From Mucilaginibacter paludis DSM 18603 (lineage in GTDB: Bacteria; Bacteroidota; Bacteroidia; Sphingobacteriales; Sphingobacteriaceae), in contig NZ_CM001403.1 in the NCBI RefSeq assembly GCF_000166195.2, positions 1,116,001 through 1,180,000 on the forward strand: DNA of 64,000 bases, written 5' to 3'. A program made the position numbers and the translations under genes. Shown here piece by piece: positions 25,794 to 36,201 of this stretch; the first letter of the stretch is position 1; each line of letters starts with the position of its first letter. The notes under the pieces were generated by a model. That model worked only from the letters and a program-made list of their open reading frames with translations. It did no database searches and was not told the origin of the DNA.

Positions 25794-27062
25794 TTATTCA
25801 AAACTTATCCAGGTTCTGCCCGTTGCAACGCTAACCCAGTCATAGCTTGATGGGCCGGTTTGAAACACATAATAGCCTTGCGCATCAATAAACCTGTCAC
25901 GTACAGCGTTAACAACCGTAGCTACCGCAGGAACGGTGGATGTACCAAAACTTCCAAAATAAGTGCAAACTAACCTGCCGTCTGTTGGATAAGTAGGTAC
26001 TACGGCGGGCCCATACGCACCTACGGCGCCATTTGCCCAAAAGCCAACCCTGTCATATGATGCGTTGTATTTTGTATAAAAGGCAATAAAGTTGAAGGTT
26101 GGAATAATTCCGCTCACGTTCAGTGCATCGGGAACGCCATCAATAGTAAAACCATAGTACGATATCCAGTAGTTGGTAATGGGCACAATGGTAACCTCAA
26201 ACCGTTTAGCCGAAGTTAAATCGATAGCAACGGGTGTAGTAGCGTTGTTAATAGCTACACTACTGGTACCTGCGGTTGCGGTGGCCGTAAAGCTGGGTAA
26301 ATCAACCTGCAACGCACTAATTGTACTAAATGTTAATGTGCCGTCAACAAACGGCTGGCTCAGCATTACGCCATTGGGGGTATAGGAGTAATAGGCTACA
26401 AACCTCTGAAAAACGCCTGCCGAACTATAATTTATAGTTAAAACCTTGGCTTTGGTGTTAAAAATTAAATCATAATTCTTTCCGTTGATGGTGGCGCGCT
26501 TATAGTACGCTCTAAACTTATTCAGGTTGGCAACTGATGTCATCGCTGTAGCCATTTGGCCGGCGAGGTAATTATCGCCCTCGGCCTTTGCTATTTTGAC
26601 TAAAGTAAGGCCGCATCCATAGCTATTACCCACTAATTTAACGGTATCGCCGGTGGCTGATGCATACTTAAATGTGAACGACGTATCAATACCGAGACTT
26701 TTTACGGATGCAATAGTACCGAATGCTGACGTTGATGAAAGCGCCAAAGTTGGGTTGGTGTTATAAACCGTAGCGGTATATTTAGCTGTGCCCACTGTTG
26801 CTGCCGATGCTGAAGAATAATCTAACACAAATTTAGAATCGCCAGTGGTTTCAAATTTAAAGAAACCGTTATACATGGTGCCCTTAGCTGTATTAAAGGT
26901 GGCCTTCCAGCCGTCGCCAGCGGTGATAGTGGCCTGATATTTTTGGACTACCGGGTTTTGATCGTCAAAAGATTTTTCTAATGGTATTTTAGTAAGGCTA
27001 TCTTTTTTACACGCCGTAAAGCAAGTGAATGCCAGTGCGCTTAAGTATAAATATTTTTTCAT
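25794..27062 (-). CDS. DUF4302-type surface lipoprotein, paralogue 1
   Basis: A 422-residue lipoprotein with a signal peptide and lipobox ending at Cys18 (CFTACKK), then a beta-rich body. It is the last gene of the operon and has the same length and plan as the gene just upstream (27095-28363), with shared blocks such as the NYDLIFNTKAKVLTINY-type segment and a C-terminal GYYVF...SYDWVSVA...TWI pattern. DUF4302 proteins occur beside SusC/SusD pairs and HExxH lipoproteins, and probably bind the imported substrate at the cell surface. No catalytic motif is visible. Confidence 0.75.
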   Translation of the reverse strand: MKKYLYLSALAFTCFTACKKDSLTKIPLEKSFDDQNPVVQKYQATITAGDGWKATFNTAKGTMYNGFFKFETTGDSKFVLDYSSASAATVGTAKYTATVYNTNPTLALSSTSAFGTIASVKSLGIDTSFTFKYASATGDTVKLVGNSYGCGLTLVKIAKAEGDNYLAGQMATAMTSVANLNKFRAYYKRATINGKNYDLIFNTKAKVLTINYSSAGVFQRFVAYYSYTPNGVMLSQPFVDGTLTFSTISALQVDLPSFTATATAGTSSVAINNATTPVAIDLTSAKRFEVTIVPITNYWISYYGFTIDGVPDALNVSGIIPTFNFIAFYTKYNASYDRVGFWANGAVGAYGPAVVPTYPTDGRLVCTYFGSFGTSTVPAVATVVNAVRDRFIDAQGYYVFQTGPSSYDWVSVATGRTWISFE

Positions 27063-27094
27063 TTGATATTTTTTTAAAATATGTACTTAGCTAA

Positions 27095-28363
27095 TTAAAA
27101 CCGTATCCATATCCGGCTGTCTGCAACACTCACCAGGTCATAAGAAAAATCGCTGGTTGGAAATACGTAATATCCTGATGTATTGAATAACTGTGTTCTG
27201 AAATTGGTGACGTATGTGGTATACGGCGCTCCCGGCGAAGTACCTTGAAATCCAAATCCACCGGGATTTGCAAATACGATGGCACCATTGGCAGGCAAAG
27301 TGGTATTGAAAGCCGGGCCGTAGCTTCTGGAGCCATAATAAATAAAGATCACGTCGGCCGGGTTATTATAGTAATTAGGATAGTAAGCAATCACAGAAAA
27401 ACCAGGTATGGTTGTCAGCTTGAAATAATCAATTACTCCGCCAACTGTAAAACCTGTGTAGCTGCCGTATCCGCCGCCATCGGTAAACATTTTTCTGGCC
27501 GCGGTTAAACTGATTGTTAGTGGTGTGGCTACATTGGTGGTGGCGCCTGCAACAGTTCCGGCGGTAAAGCTCATTTTGCCTTGAGGTATATCGAAGGTAA
27601 AATTATGCATTTCAGAGATATTGGTGGTGCCATCTACAAACGGATGGAGTAAGGATAGCCCCGTTGTTGATACCGAATAGTAAGTAGAAAAACTTTTAAA
27701 AGTTCCGTTTACGGGGTAATAAAAACTAACTGTTTTCAACTGGGTATTGATGGCGATATCGTAAGTTTTTCCGCCTATTGATAATAAGTTATAGTAATAG
27801 TTAAAGTTTGACATTTGATTCAGGGAAGTATTAAAGGCTGTCGCTTTGGCTATAAAATCGTCGCCATCAGTTTGCTTTTTTCTCACTAAAATCAAATCAC
27901 TATTGTTAACATTACCTTTTAACCTAATGGTATCGGTTGTTGCGGAAATGAACGAGAACTCAAAATCAGAAACTAAGCCGACTCCCTGTGATCCTCCGCT
28001 TTTGGCAGGATCGGGGTCGGCCAAAATATGCAGGTAAGTGTAGGTATCGAAATATAACGAAGGCAGCATGGCCGCTTTCAGCCGGTATGAACTTTCAAGC
28101 GGTGTGCTTGCGCTTGTGGCGTTAATATCTGCCAGCGTGGTAACCCGGTTAGTGTTGGTAAATTGAAAGGTAAATGTGTATGACCCGCCCCCGGCCGGGA
28201 ACATATAACCAATCCAACCGTAGGTTGAGCCGGATAACTGAGATTGGTAGGCTGCAAGCTGCGCATTGATCCTATCGTCCGGGCGAACTTCTGGCAGGTT
28301 GCTTTTTTTGCAGGCAGATAGCGTTAGCATCAGCAACGCGGCATATAGTAATAACTTTTTCAT
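27095..28363 (-). CDS. DUF4302-type surface lipoprotein, paralogue 2
   Basis: A 422-residue lipoprotein with lipobox Cys18 (TLSACKK) and a body colinear with the next gene downstream. The conserved C-terminal pattern GYYVF...SYDLVSVADSRIWIRF is shared. The pair clearly arose by duplication but has diverged a lot, which suggests two ligands or two parts of one surface complex. It lies 19 bp from the metallohydrolase gene upstream and 32 bp from its paralogue downstream. Confidence 0.75.
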   Translation of the reverse strand: MKKLLLYAALLMLTLSACKKSNLPEVRPDDRINAQLAAYQSQLSGSTYGWIGYMFPAGGGSYTFTFQFTNTNRVTTLADINATSASTPLESSYRLKAAMLPSLYFDTYTYLHILADPDPAKSGGSQGVGLVSDFEFSFISATTDTIRLKGNVNNSDLILVRKKQTDGDDFIAKATAFNTSLNQMSNFNYYYNLLSIGGKTYDIAINTQLKTVSFYYPVNGTFKSFSTYYSVSTTGLSLLHPFVDGTTNISEMHNFTFDIPQGKMSFTAGTVAGATTNVATPLTISLTAARKMFTDGGGYGSYTGFTVGGVIDYFKLTTIPGFSVIAYYPNYYNNPADVIFIYYGSRSYGPAFNTTLPANGAIVFANPGGFGFQGTSPGAPYTTYVTNFRTQLFNTSGYYVFPTSDFSYDLVSVADSRIWIRF

Positions 28364-28382
28364 TTAATCGATTTTGGTTAAA

Positions 28383-29255
28383 TTAAGTTGTTGCTTTAAC
28401 AATGGCGGCTGCAACTTCGGCCTGTAAGGCAACAAAGTCGATATTATAAGCCGTTTTAAAATACGAGATAACGATAGCGTTTTTCTGCTTCAAGATATTT
28501 GCCGCAGTAGGGTTAGTGGCGTTTACCGTAGTTACCATGCTATCAAAACTCGCCTGGCCCTCAATTAACAAATAGGCTACGGTTTCTACAAAGTCCTCAT
28601 CAACACCCGCTTTGGCATAAGCGGTTACCAAACCCTGTAAGTTTGCCTGAGCATTGGTATTATTAAACCATGTTGCGGTATACCACTCAGGATTTAAACT
28701 TTTAAAGGCCTGAGGGTATAAAACATTCTGGTGTAAAATATGCGCAAATTCGTGCTCGATGGTGTGCATCATTTGCCTAACTGCTGGTAAATTCTTTTTA
28801 TCAAAATCATTAATCACAAACAGTGTTATTTTGCGGCCACCTTCGGCTTCGCCCAACGTAATGGTTCCGTTACTATTATACTGTGCGCTGCCTACCAAAA
28901 CAAACTCTTTAGGCGAATACTTGCGGATAAAGCCATTTCCGGCCAGTTTATCATATGGATCTATCCAAATTGTTTTTACCAGGTTCATCACCGGCATTAC
29001 CAGTGATTCCTTAGGCGGTACCAGGTCTTTGCTGATATCCAATTCATAAGGGTCCCATTTATATTTTACCTCAATATTGTAGGGCACAACATAGGTATTA
29101 AGCAAATAGGTATCTATAGTTCCTGCCACCCAGGTATCACCACCTAAACCATTTATGGGGGTGGTCGGGATAACATCTTTTTTAGCGCATGAGGTAATGG
29201 TTAATCCTAATCCTAAGATGATTACTAATGCATTTTTAAAATATATATTTTTCAT
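28383..29255 (-). CDS. Substrate import-associated zinc metallohydrolase lipoprotein
   Basis: A 290-residue lipoprotein (lipobox Cys23, TSCAKK). The zinc motif HEFAH is at residues 168-172 in HTIEHEFAHILHQ; a downstream EDFVETVAYLL segment may supply the third ligand. This matches the family of HExxH lipoproteins found next to SusC/SusD-like transporters. It is most likely a surface peptidase or amidase that trims the substrate before import. It lies between susD and the two DUF4302 genes, all in one operon. Confidence 0.85.
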   Translation of the reverse strand: MKNIYFKNALVIILGLGLTITSCAKKDVIPTTPINGLGGDTWVAGTIDTYLLNTYVVPYNIEVKYKWDPYELDISKDLVPPKESLVMPVMNLVKTIWIDPYDKLAGNGFIRKYSPKEFVLVGSAQYNSNGTITLGEAEGGRKITLFVINDFDKKNLPAVRQMMHTIEHEFAHILHQNVLYPQAFKSLNPEWYTATWFNNTNAQANLQGLVTAYAKAGVDEDFVETVAYLLIEGQASFDSMVTTVNATNPTAANILKQKNAIVISYFKTAYNIDFVALQAEVAAAIVKATT

Positions 29256-29276
29256 ATACTTAGTTTTTAATGTTAA

Positions 29277-30749
29277 TTAACGTGGGTTTCTTTCCAGCCC
29301 GGCCAAAGTAGCTTCTGCTGGCAATTGTAACTGCCTGTGCGGGTCGTTGGGGCCCAAAGTATAGGTAGTTTTGCCATCAAAAGCTGTATGTACAACAGGC
29401 AGGTTATAGCGTAAAATATCAAACCACCTTAATCCTTCAAAACAAAATTCAACACGTTTAAAATCGAGTATGGTTGATATCAATCCATCTTTTAAGCTCA
29501 TGCTCGGATAAAATCTCAATACCTTATCAGTAGTAATGGCCAGGGTTGTAGCATTATAGGTTGGATTACCGGAACTTAACACCGCCCTCACGCTGGCATA
29601 GTCGTTTAAATCCTGAATTACCGCTGCTGTATTGCCTAAGTAGGTATTGGCTTCGGCCCTGTTAAACAACACTTCTTCGGCGGTGAATAAAGGAATGATA
29701 TTGTATGGATCGCCGGTGCTGCTGTTTTGGCTTGTTAACACAAAATGCTCTCTGAATTTTGGAACATTCAATACTTCTGGTGTACCTCCGTAAACAATCC
29801 ACCCCCAAGTTCCACTGGTTACATTAGTGCCACTGTAAATTTTCGACATAATGTCGTTGGTTAGTCCGTAATTATAACTTGCGTATGAACGCCCCCACAG
29901 TGATTGTGCCTCAACTAATAAAATGTTAGATTTATTGGTAGCTTGGGTGTATTGGGCCTGCAGGTCATAATATTGTAACGAGCGGTACGCTGTGCTGTTA
30001 ACAGGCTTCAAATTAGGTAAGATATTACCGCCGCCAAACACTTGGTTAGCATGGTCTACCACTTTTTGATAATCCTTTTTGAAAAGATAAAAACGAGCGG
30101 CAAACGCATGTGCAGCACCGCTTGTAAAATGGTACTTAGGAACAGTGTAAACTTTATCCTGTATTAAAGGCAATCCCACAGTTATATCGCTTTCAATTTG
30201 CTGGTAAACATAAGCTACAGTTTTGCGCGAATATTTGGCGAATACAACAGTTTCCGGCACTGTTACATAAGGTATCCCCGGGTCGGTTCCGGCTGTGGCT
30301 ACGTTATATGGTTTACAATAAAGAGTAACAAGCATAAAATGGGCATACGCGCGCGCTAAAAGTGCCTCGCCTTTTTGAGCGGCATAATCGGCCTGATTAG
30401 TAGCAACATCAATAGCTGCCAGTGCTTGGTTGGCGGCCGCAATGGCTTTGTAGCAGGCATTCCAATAATAATCCGGCGTATCAAGATCCCGGCCTCTTAC
30501 ATCAATAAAGTGCCATGGGTCGCTGTTAAGCACATCGGTACTCGCTGTACCTTTGTCGCCGGCATTGTCCGTCATCGACTCAGTAAAGGTGATGTAGTTT
30601 GCCTGCGGATAGGCGGTTACCAGCAATTCGGCCACCTTGTCTACCGTATTTAGTTTTGCACGGTCATCCGGCGAGTGCTCCAGGTACTTTGAGCAGCTTG
30701 AAACAGAAACTCCGAGCGTTATAAGCAATATATATTTAATCTTCTTCAT
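29277..30749 (-). CDS. SusD/RagB-type outer-membrane nutrient-binding lipoprotein
   Basis: About 490 residues. The ATG at 30749 is preferred because it starts a proper lipoprotein signal (KKIKYILL, Cys in VSSCSKYLE) and leaves an 11-bp gap after susC; an upstream ATG at 30770 would overlap susC. SusD features follow: an N-terminal helical TPR-like part (AYPQANYITFTESMTDNAGD, YKAIAAANQAL) and the C-terminal FEGLRWFDILRYNLPV block. It forms the lid of the SusC barrel. The ligand is unknown, but the neighbouring peptidase suggests a peptide or protein. Confidence 0.93.
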   Translation of the reverse strand: MKKIKYILLITLGVSVSSCSKYLEHSPDDRAKLNTVDKVAELLVTAYPQANYITFTESMTDNAGDKGTASTDVLNSDPWHFIDVRGRDLDTPDYYWNACYKAIAAANQALAAIDVATNQADYAAQKGEALLARAYAHFMLVTLYCKPYNVATAGTDPGIPYVTVPETVVFAKYSRKTVAYVYQQIESDITVGLPLIQDKVYTVPKYHFTSGAAHAFAARFYLFKKDYQKVVDHANQVFGGGNILPNLKPVNSTAYRSLQYYDLQAQYTQATNKSNILLVEAQSLWGRSYASYNYGLTNDIMSKIYSGTNVTSGTWGWIVYGGTPEVLNVPKFREHFVLTSQNSSTGDPYNIIPLFTAEEVLFNRAEANTYLGNTAAVIQDLNDYASVRAVLSSGNPTYNATTLAITTDKVLRFYPSMSLKDGLISTILDFKRVEFCFEGLRWFDILRYNLPVVHTAFDGKTTYTLGPNDPHRQLQLPAEATLAGLERNPR

Positions 30750-30759
30750 TGATGATAAT

Positions 30760-33700
30760 TTAAAACCCAACTTTTAATGATACAGTGAACTGACGCGGAA
30801 TAGGTAAAGCCACGCCACCCGAGCTAAAAAATTCCGGGTCTTGCCCGTTTAATTTACTGTCGGAGTAAATCAGCCAAAGGTTATTTGTTACAACGTTTAA
30901 TGATGCATTGTTTAAGCCCAATTTGGTAGTGTACTTAGTTGGCACATTGTAGCCAAGCGATACCTGTTTTAACCGGATAAAGCCACCATCGGCAACCCTC
31001 GCGCTTGAGTAATTGTAGGCGTTATAAGGGTAGGTGCCATCAAGCTGGCTAACGCCCCTCGGATCAACAATGGATGGTACAAATGTTATTTTCTCATCGT
31101 CAGGTAATACGTAGCGGCTTAAAAACTCGTTAGGCAAGGCATCCAAATCGCTGTATTTGTTTTTGTATACCGGATTAAGCCTTACCTTGTTGCCGCCGCT
31201 AAAAGTAATTAAAGCTGATAAGGTGAAGTTTTTATAAGTGAAGGTATTGTAAAAACCACCTGTATAAAGCGGATCAACCGGCCCCTCGTAAGTCAGGAAC
31301 GAGGTATTAGGATCTTGCAGGTAAACGCTTGAGCTCTGGATACCTTTCTCGTTAATAAAAATAGGCACACCCGCTAAACCATGATTCTCTCTATAATCCT
31401 GCAGTTTTTGAAAATCGATAGAGAACAAGCCCCTGGTGGGATAACCTTCTTTAGGCCCGCCATCGGCACCGATAAGGTCAAATATATTAGGCTCACTTTT
31501 CAGGTTGGTGATTTTACCTTTGCTTAGTCCAAAAGTTAACTGGCTCTTAAAGCCGAAATCTTTTTTCTTTAAAATGGTACCACCCAAGGTAAACTCCACC
31601 CCCTGGGTGTGCAGGTCGGCGTAGTTGGCAACTTTAAGCGCTTCGCCGCCAACACCCGATGTACGGATTTGGCCAATCAGGTCGAAGCCTTCACGGTTAT
31701 ATATATCGGCACTTAATGATAACCTATTTTTAAACAAATTAATATCAATACCAATATTGGTTTCGTACTGCTTTTCCCAGGTTAACTGAGAGTTTTCAAG
31801 GCCTGCAATGTACAGCGCAGTCTCCACTTCCGATAAGTAAGGGCGTTTGGTGCTTGTGCTTTGCAAAACAAGGCTGGAGTTAGTTGCCGTTCCGTAACTG
31901 GCCACAAGGCCGTATCCAACCCTTAACTTCAATCCGTCAATAACAGATTGGTTTTTCATAAACTCTTCTTCGTCAACGTTCCACGAGCCGCTTACGTTCC
32001 AGGTAGGTAACCAGCGCGCCTGGCTCGATTCGCCTAACAGGTTCGACCCATCGTAACGTATAGTACCTTTCAGATTGTATTTTTCGTTGTAAGAGTAGGT
32101 ACCATCGGCCACAAAAGCGGCAAACCTATCGTACCTGTTGGTAATGCTGTAATAATTAAAGTTGCCCTCTACAGCTTGTTTAATGGCGTTAGGATCAATA
32201 AACGGAACACCGCCTTTATCAAACTGATAGCCATAACCGGTAAACGAACGGTTTTGCCTGTTGGCAAATTGCAGCTGCTGAGCGGCAAACAAACCTATTT
32301 TATGTTTACCGAAGGTTTTATCAAAGTTTAAGGTATTCCTGAAAAAATAACTTACAAGGTAATCATCAACCGTATAATAAAAACCACCTTGCGGCAAAAC
32401 AACAACAGGCTCGGCGTTGGCATCGTCAGGATTGCGGTATAAAAACCGGTTGTTTTCCCTTACCGTGGCATCATAATCAGCGCGGTAAGCTTCGGCCATA
32501 TTGGAGTTTTCGCGAACTTTATGCTCCTGGCTCGACTTAGTGTATCGATACGAACCATCGAACGAGTATTTCAGGTTTTTAAATATTTGATATTTAAATA
32601 AGGTTTGAATGCTCAGGTCAACCTGTGTTAAATTCAACGTATTGTTATCCAGCTCATTCAAAATATTAAACGGCGCGTAGTTACGGGTAAAATACTCCCG
32701 GTTGCCATTTTCATCATAGGCTGTTAGCGTACGGCTGGTATTAATGGCATAGCTGAACGGGTTGATATCAAAATCCCTTGAATACTCTCCTGTAACGGGG
32801 TTACCCGTGCGGCCAAGTGTTCCGGGGGCTTGTTGATCGCGGATGGATCCTTTGGTGATAAAGCCGAGGCTAACTTTAGGCGACAAGTTAAAGTTTGTAT
32901 TAACATTTGCTGTAAAACGTTGCACCTTATCGGCAACCGTCCAACCGTTATCTTTTAAGTAACTGGTTGAGTAATACGTTTGCGATTTTTCGGTACCGGT
33001 TGAAACGCTTAATGAATGCTCCTGCATAAACGAGTTTTTAAACAGGATATCAAACCAATTGGTATTGGCCTGCGCGTAACGGTTTAAAAATGTGTTGCGC
33101 GATTCGGGCGTATTTAATATAGTGCCGTTGGTTATACCCTGGGCAAGCTTAGCATAAACACCACCATTCTCGGCCCTTGATACAGTCGAATAGTTTAAAA
33201 AGCCCTCACGTTGTAATTGCGAGTAAACTGACATCTGATCGTACGAATTCATGATATCAAACGTACTGTAAGTTGGTTTTAAGTAGCTGGAATAGTTACC
33301 TGTGTATGATACTATAGGGTTACCAACACGCCCCTTTTTGGTGGTGATGATAATAACCCCGTTCATCGCCCTTGCGCCGTACAATGAGGTAGCCGTGGCA
33401 TCCTTCAATATCTCAAAACTTTCAATATCATCCGGGTTAATACCCGCCACTGCCGAACCCAATAAAGTAGATGGATCACCGGTAGAAAGCTGTTCGTTGG
33501 ATATATTAACCACGTCTTCTAAAATAATACCATCAACAACCCACAGGGGTTTGTTTTCGCCGGTAATTGAAGTGGCTCCGCGGATCCTGATTTTGGGAGC
33601 GGCACCAAATGTTCCGGATACGTTTTGTACTGACACACCGGCCACACGCCCTTCGAGCATCCGGCTTACATCAGCTATACCATCACGCTTTGCATCCGCA

Positions 33701-34353
33701 GCCTTTAATGTAGTGGCAGCGCCTGTAAAAAGTTTCTTTTTAATATCCTGGTAACCGGTAACCACAACTTCTTTCATATTGTTGGCCGTAGGTTCGAGCG
33801 ATACCACAATCGTAGTTTTGCCGGTAACGCTGATCTCCTGCGTTTTGTAGCCTATCATACTAAAAACCAATATGGCGTTTTCTTTTACCTTAATCTGATA
33901 ATCGCCGTTTTGGCCGGTTGCTACAGCGTTGCGTGTTCCTTTTTCTAAAATGGTTACGCCGATTAAAACATCACCGGTGCTATTGGGGCCGCTACTTTCA
34001 ACAACCTTACCCCTGATAATAATATCGGCAACAACCTGTTTTTTTAGGATAACCTTGTTGCCAACTACCCTGTAGGCTATGCCGTAAGTACCTAATTGCT
34101 GCAAGGCCGCATCAACTGTTTTGGCCCCAGGCGGAATATTGATATCCAGGTTTTTGTTGATTTCGGCCGCATCGTAAACAAAATTAACGTGATACTGCAA
34201 TTCCATTTTTTTAAGCACGCTTTCAAGCCTTTCGGTATGAGCTTGCTGGTCGGGCACGGCAAAAACCTTTGGAACATACAGGTAAATGATTGCTAAAAGG
34301 AGAAGGAAAGTTTTAATTTTTAATTTTCGCTTTTTGTAAAAATTTTCATCCAT
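30760..34353 (-). CDS. SusC/RagA-type TonB-dependent receptor with STN signalling domain
   Basis: A 1197-residue outer-membrane importer. In order: a signal peptide (~1-32), an STN domain (~40-105, used to signal to FecR), a carboxypeptidase-regulatory-like domain (~110-190), the SusC hallmark KEVVVTGYQDIKKK followed by the plug (~195-330), and a barrel ending in aromatic VSLKVGF. The STN domain and the fecR-fecI genes just upstream mean that ligand binding outside is likely to switch on the operon through the sigma factor. Confidence 0.95.
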   Translation of the reverse strand: MDENFYKKRKLKIKTFLLLLAIIYLYVPKVFAVPDQQAHTERLESVLKKMELQYHVNFVYDAAEINKNLDINIPPGAKTVDAALQQLGTYGIAYRVVGNKVILKKQVVADIIIRGKVVESSGPNSTGDVLIGVTILEKGTRNAVATGQNGDYQIKVKENAILVFSMIGYKTQEISVTGKTTIVVSLEPTANNMKEVVVTGYQDIKKKLFTGAATTLKAADAKRDGIADVSRMLEGRVAGVSVQNVSGTFGAAPKIRIRGATSITGENKPLWVVDGIILEDVVNISNEQLSTGDPSTLLGSAVAGINPDDIESFEILKDATATSLYGARAMNGVIIITTKKGRVGNPIVSYTGNYSSYLKPTYSTFDIMNSYDQMSVYSQLQREGFLNYSTVSRAENGGVYAKLAQGITNGTILNTPESRNTFLNRYAQANTNWFDILFKNSFMQEHSLSVSTGTEKSQTYYSTSYLKDNGWTVADKVQRFTANVNTNFNLSPKVSLGFITKGSIRDQQAPGTLGRTGNPVTGEYSRDFDINPFSYAINTSRTLTAYDENGNREYFTRNYAPFNILNELDNNTLNLTQVDLSIQTLFKYQIFKNLKYSFDGSYRYTKSSQEHKVRENSNMAEAYRADYDATVRENNRFLYRNPDDANAEPVVVLPQGGFYYTVDDYLVSYFFRNTLNFDKTFGKHKIGLFAAQQLQFANRQNRSFTGYGYQFDKGGVPFIDPNAIKQAVEGNFNYYSITNRYDRFAAFVADGTYSYNEKYNLKGTIRYDGSNLLGESSQARWLPTWNVSGSWNVDEEEFMKNQSVIDGLKLRVGYGLVASYGTATNSSLVLQSTSTKRPYLSEVETALYIAGLENSQLTWEKQYETNIGIDINLFKNRLSLSADIYNREGFDLIGQIRTSGVGGEALKVANYADLHTQGVEFTLGGTILKKKDFGFKSQLTFGLSKGKITNLKSEPNIFDLIGADGGPKEGYPTRGLFSIDFQKLQDYRENHGLAGVPIFINEKGIQSSSVYLQDPNTSFLTYEGPVDPLYTGGFYNTFTYKNFTLSALITFSGGNKVRLNPVYKNKYSDLDALPNEFLSRYVLPDDEKITFVPSIVDPRGVSQLDGTYPYNAYNYSSARVADGGFIRLKQVSLGYNVPTKYTTKLGLNNASLNVVTNNLWLIYSDSKLNGQDPEFFSSGGVALPIPRQFTVSLKVGF

Positions 34354-34396
34354 AATTGTTTGTTGTTTATTAAAAATTCATGAGGTGAGTGAGTTA

Positions 34397-35332
34397 TTAT
34401 TTTAAAATGCTTTGAACTACAATCGAATCGCTGCTCAGCTGTTTGATTTTAATGGGATAGGTATTTTGCAGCACAACCATAATATCGTTCAGCTTATTAT
34501 CCTTAAAAGTGGCATTGAGTTTTTTAAAGGCCGAAATATTGCCGGCTATTACAATTTTAACTTTATAATATTCTTGAAGCTGTCTGCACACATCTGTTAG
34601 CGATGCATCAACAAATTGAAGTTGGTGGGTTAACCAGGCTTGGCTATTTTGGTTGTCGGCAGTTAATATCACCTGCCGCCTATCGATTTCACTATAAATA
34701 ATACCTGTGCCAGCATGCAGTATTGATCCGTCGGCCCGGTCGGCGTCGGGCTGAAACTTAACTACACCTGTTTTAACATTCAATGCAATTTGGCGATTGT
34801 GGTTGTTGATATTGAACGAGGTGCCCAACACCGTTACCAACGATTGGTTAATTTGAACCACAAAAGGATGCAAAGTATCCCGGTGTATCTTGAAAAATGC
34901 TTGTCCTTTTACCAGGCTGATCTCCCTGGTATCGCCTTTAAACTTTTCCGGATACTTGAGCTGGCTGAACTGATCCAGGAAAATTTTGCTACCATCATTA
35001 AGCGTAACCGAATCAATTGTGCCCCCTGTGGTTTTTACAAGGTAATTAACTTTGCTATTTTGCTGATACAGCAAATACCAGCCCGCACCTATTAGTAAAA
35101 CTGCGGCGGCGGCGGCTATCCATCTTTTAAAATTAGATTTTTCGGGATTTACTTGCTCTGTGGGATGCTTAAGCTCAGCAAGTTTCGTTTCCAATTGCAA
35201 TACAGCATCATTATTATCAAGATGCTCTAATTTTTGTAGGTCGGTTGAATTATTCCAGATGGTTACCATCTGGTCGTAAATGCGTTTGTACTCTGTTGAT
35301 TGCTCAATTAGCAAGTTTATCTCGCTATGCAA
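34397..35332 (-). CDS. FecR-type anti-sigma factor
   Basis: A 311-residue inner-membrane protein with a cytoplasmic N-terminal part (~1-68), one membrane helix (~70-90, WIAAAAAVLLIGAGWYLLY), a periplasmic FecR domain (~115-215; GTSFNINNH, VKTGVVKF) and a C-terminal DUF4974 domain that contacts the STN domain of the receptor. It holds the sigma factor until the receptor signals. It lies 43 bp upstream of susC and after fecI on the same strand. Confidence 0.95.
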   Translation of the reverse strand: MHSEINLLIEQSTEYKRIYDQMVTIWNNSTDLQKLEHLDNNDAVLQLETKLAELKHPTEQVNPEKSNFKRWIAAAAAVLLIGAGWYLLYQQNSKVNYLVKTTGGTIDSVTLNDGSKIFLDQFSQLKYPEKFKGDTREISLVKGQAFFKIHRDTLHPFVVQINQSLVTVLGTSFNINNHNRQIALNVKTGVVKFQPDADRADGSILHAGTGIIYSEIDRRQVILTADNQNSQAWLTHQLQFVDASLTDVCRQLQEYYKVKIVIAGNISAFKKLNATFKDNKLNDIMVVLQNTYPIKIKQLSSDSIVVQSILK

Positions 35333-35541
35333 ATAATATCGTGCGGGTTATTGAGGCATTGTATAACTTTTCTTAAAAAATCTTCCTGTTCAACCATAAA
35401 GTATCTCGGTTTTTGCAGTAAGACAAATAACGCACAGGTTTACCCCCAGTGCTTTTTATATTATTTTAGAAAAAAGTTAAAAAAGTGCGTATTTATTCGA
35501 AATAGCCTTAAAAAAGGCACAAAAACCGAAAATCACTTCAA

Positions 35542-36201
35542 TTATTTTCCAAAATGACTATTAATAGCCAATATTTCTGGAGCTGACAAAAACAACAGGG
35601 TAAAAACTTTCAGTTTATACAAATTATTAGCTTCATCCTTTTCATACAGCCTTTCGCGGAGGGTTTTCAAGGCTTTAATCATGTGGTTTTCTACCGTTTT
35701 CTCGGATATATTAAGCAGAACAGCTATTTCCCGATACTTTAAGCCTTCAAAGCGACTCAGTTTGAAAACCTTTTTACACTGGGCGGGCAAAAGTTCAATC
35801 TCGTTATAAATCAAAATTTTCAGTTCCTGTTCCGCATGCAAATCTTCCAGCGAATCATAAGTAACATCATTAGCAATTTTTAAGTGGTGCTGGCTGATGT
35901 TTTTTTCGCGTTTGATGTGGTTTAAGGAGGAATTGATAGCCGAGCGATATAGATACGATTTAATCGAAGCTTCGTTGTCCAGCTCAAAGGGCTGCTCCCA
36001 CATTTTCAGAAATACATCCTGAACAATCTCCTTGGCTACATCAATTTCTTTAACGTATTTATCAGATGCGAGTACTAAAACTTTATAATATTTGCGATAG
36101 AGCGAAGTAAAGGCAGAGTGCTCCTTATTACGAATACCTTCGAGGTATTTGAGATCGGTATGGTCATCAAATGATCTTACAGTATTCATTGCGTTTTTCA
36201 A
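35542..36201 (-). CDS. FecI-type ECF sigma factor
   Basis: A 219-residue sigma factor, at the long end for this family. Region 2 (~25-90; KEIVQDVFLKMWEQPF) and region 4 (~130-190; FEGLKYREIAVLLNISEKTV) are both complete, and the C-terminal ~25 residues are hydrophobic, perhaps a contact with FecR. It is the first gene of the susC-susD signalling locus and is separated by 209 bp from fecR. Confidence 0.95.
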   Translation of the reverse strand: MKNAMNTVRSFDDHTDLKYLEGIRNKEHSAFTSLYRKYYKVLVLASDKYVKEIDVAKEIVQDVFLKMWEQPFELDNEASIKSYLYRSAINSSLNHIKREKNISQHHLKIANDVTYDSLEDLHAEQELKILIYNEIELLPAQCKKVFKLSRFEGLKYREIAVLLNISEKTVENHMIKALKTLRERLYEKDEANNLYKLKVFTLLFLSAPEILAINSHFGK

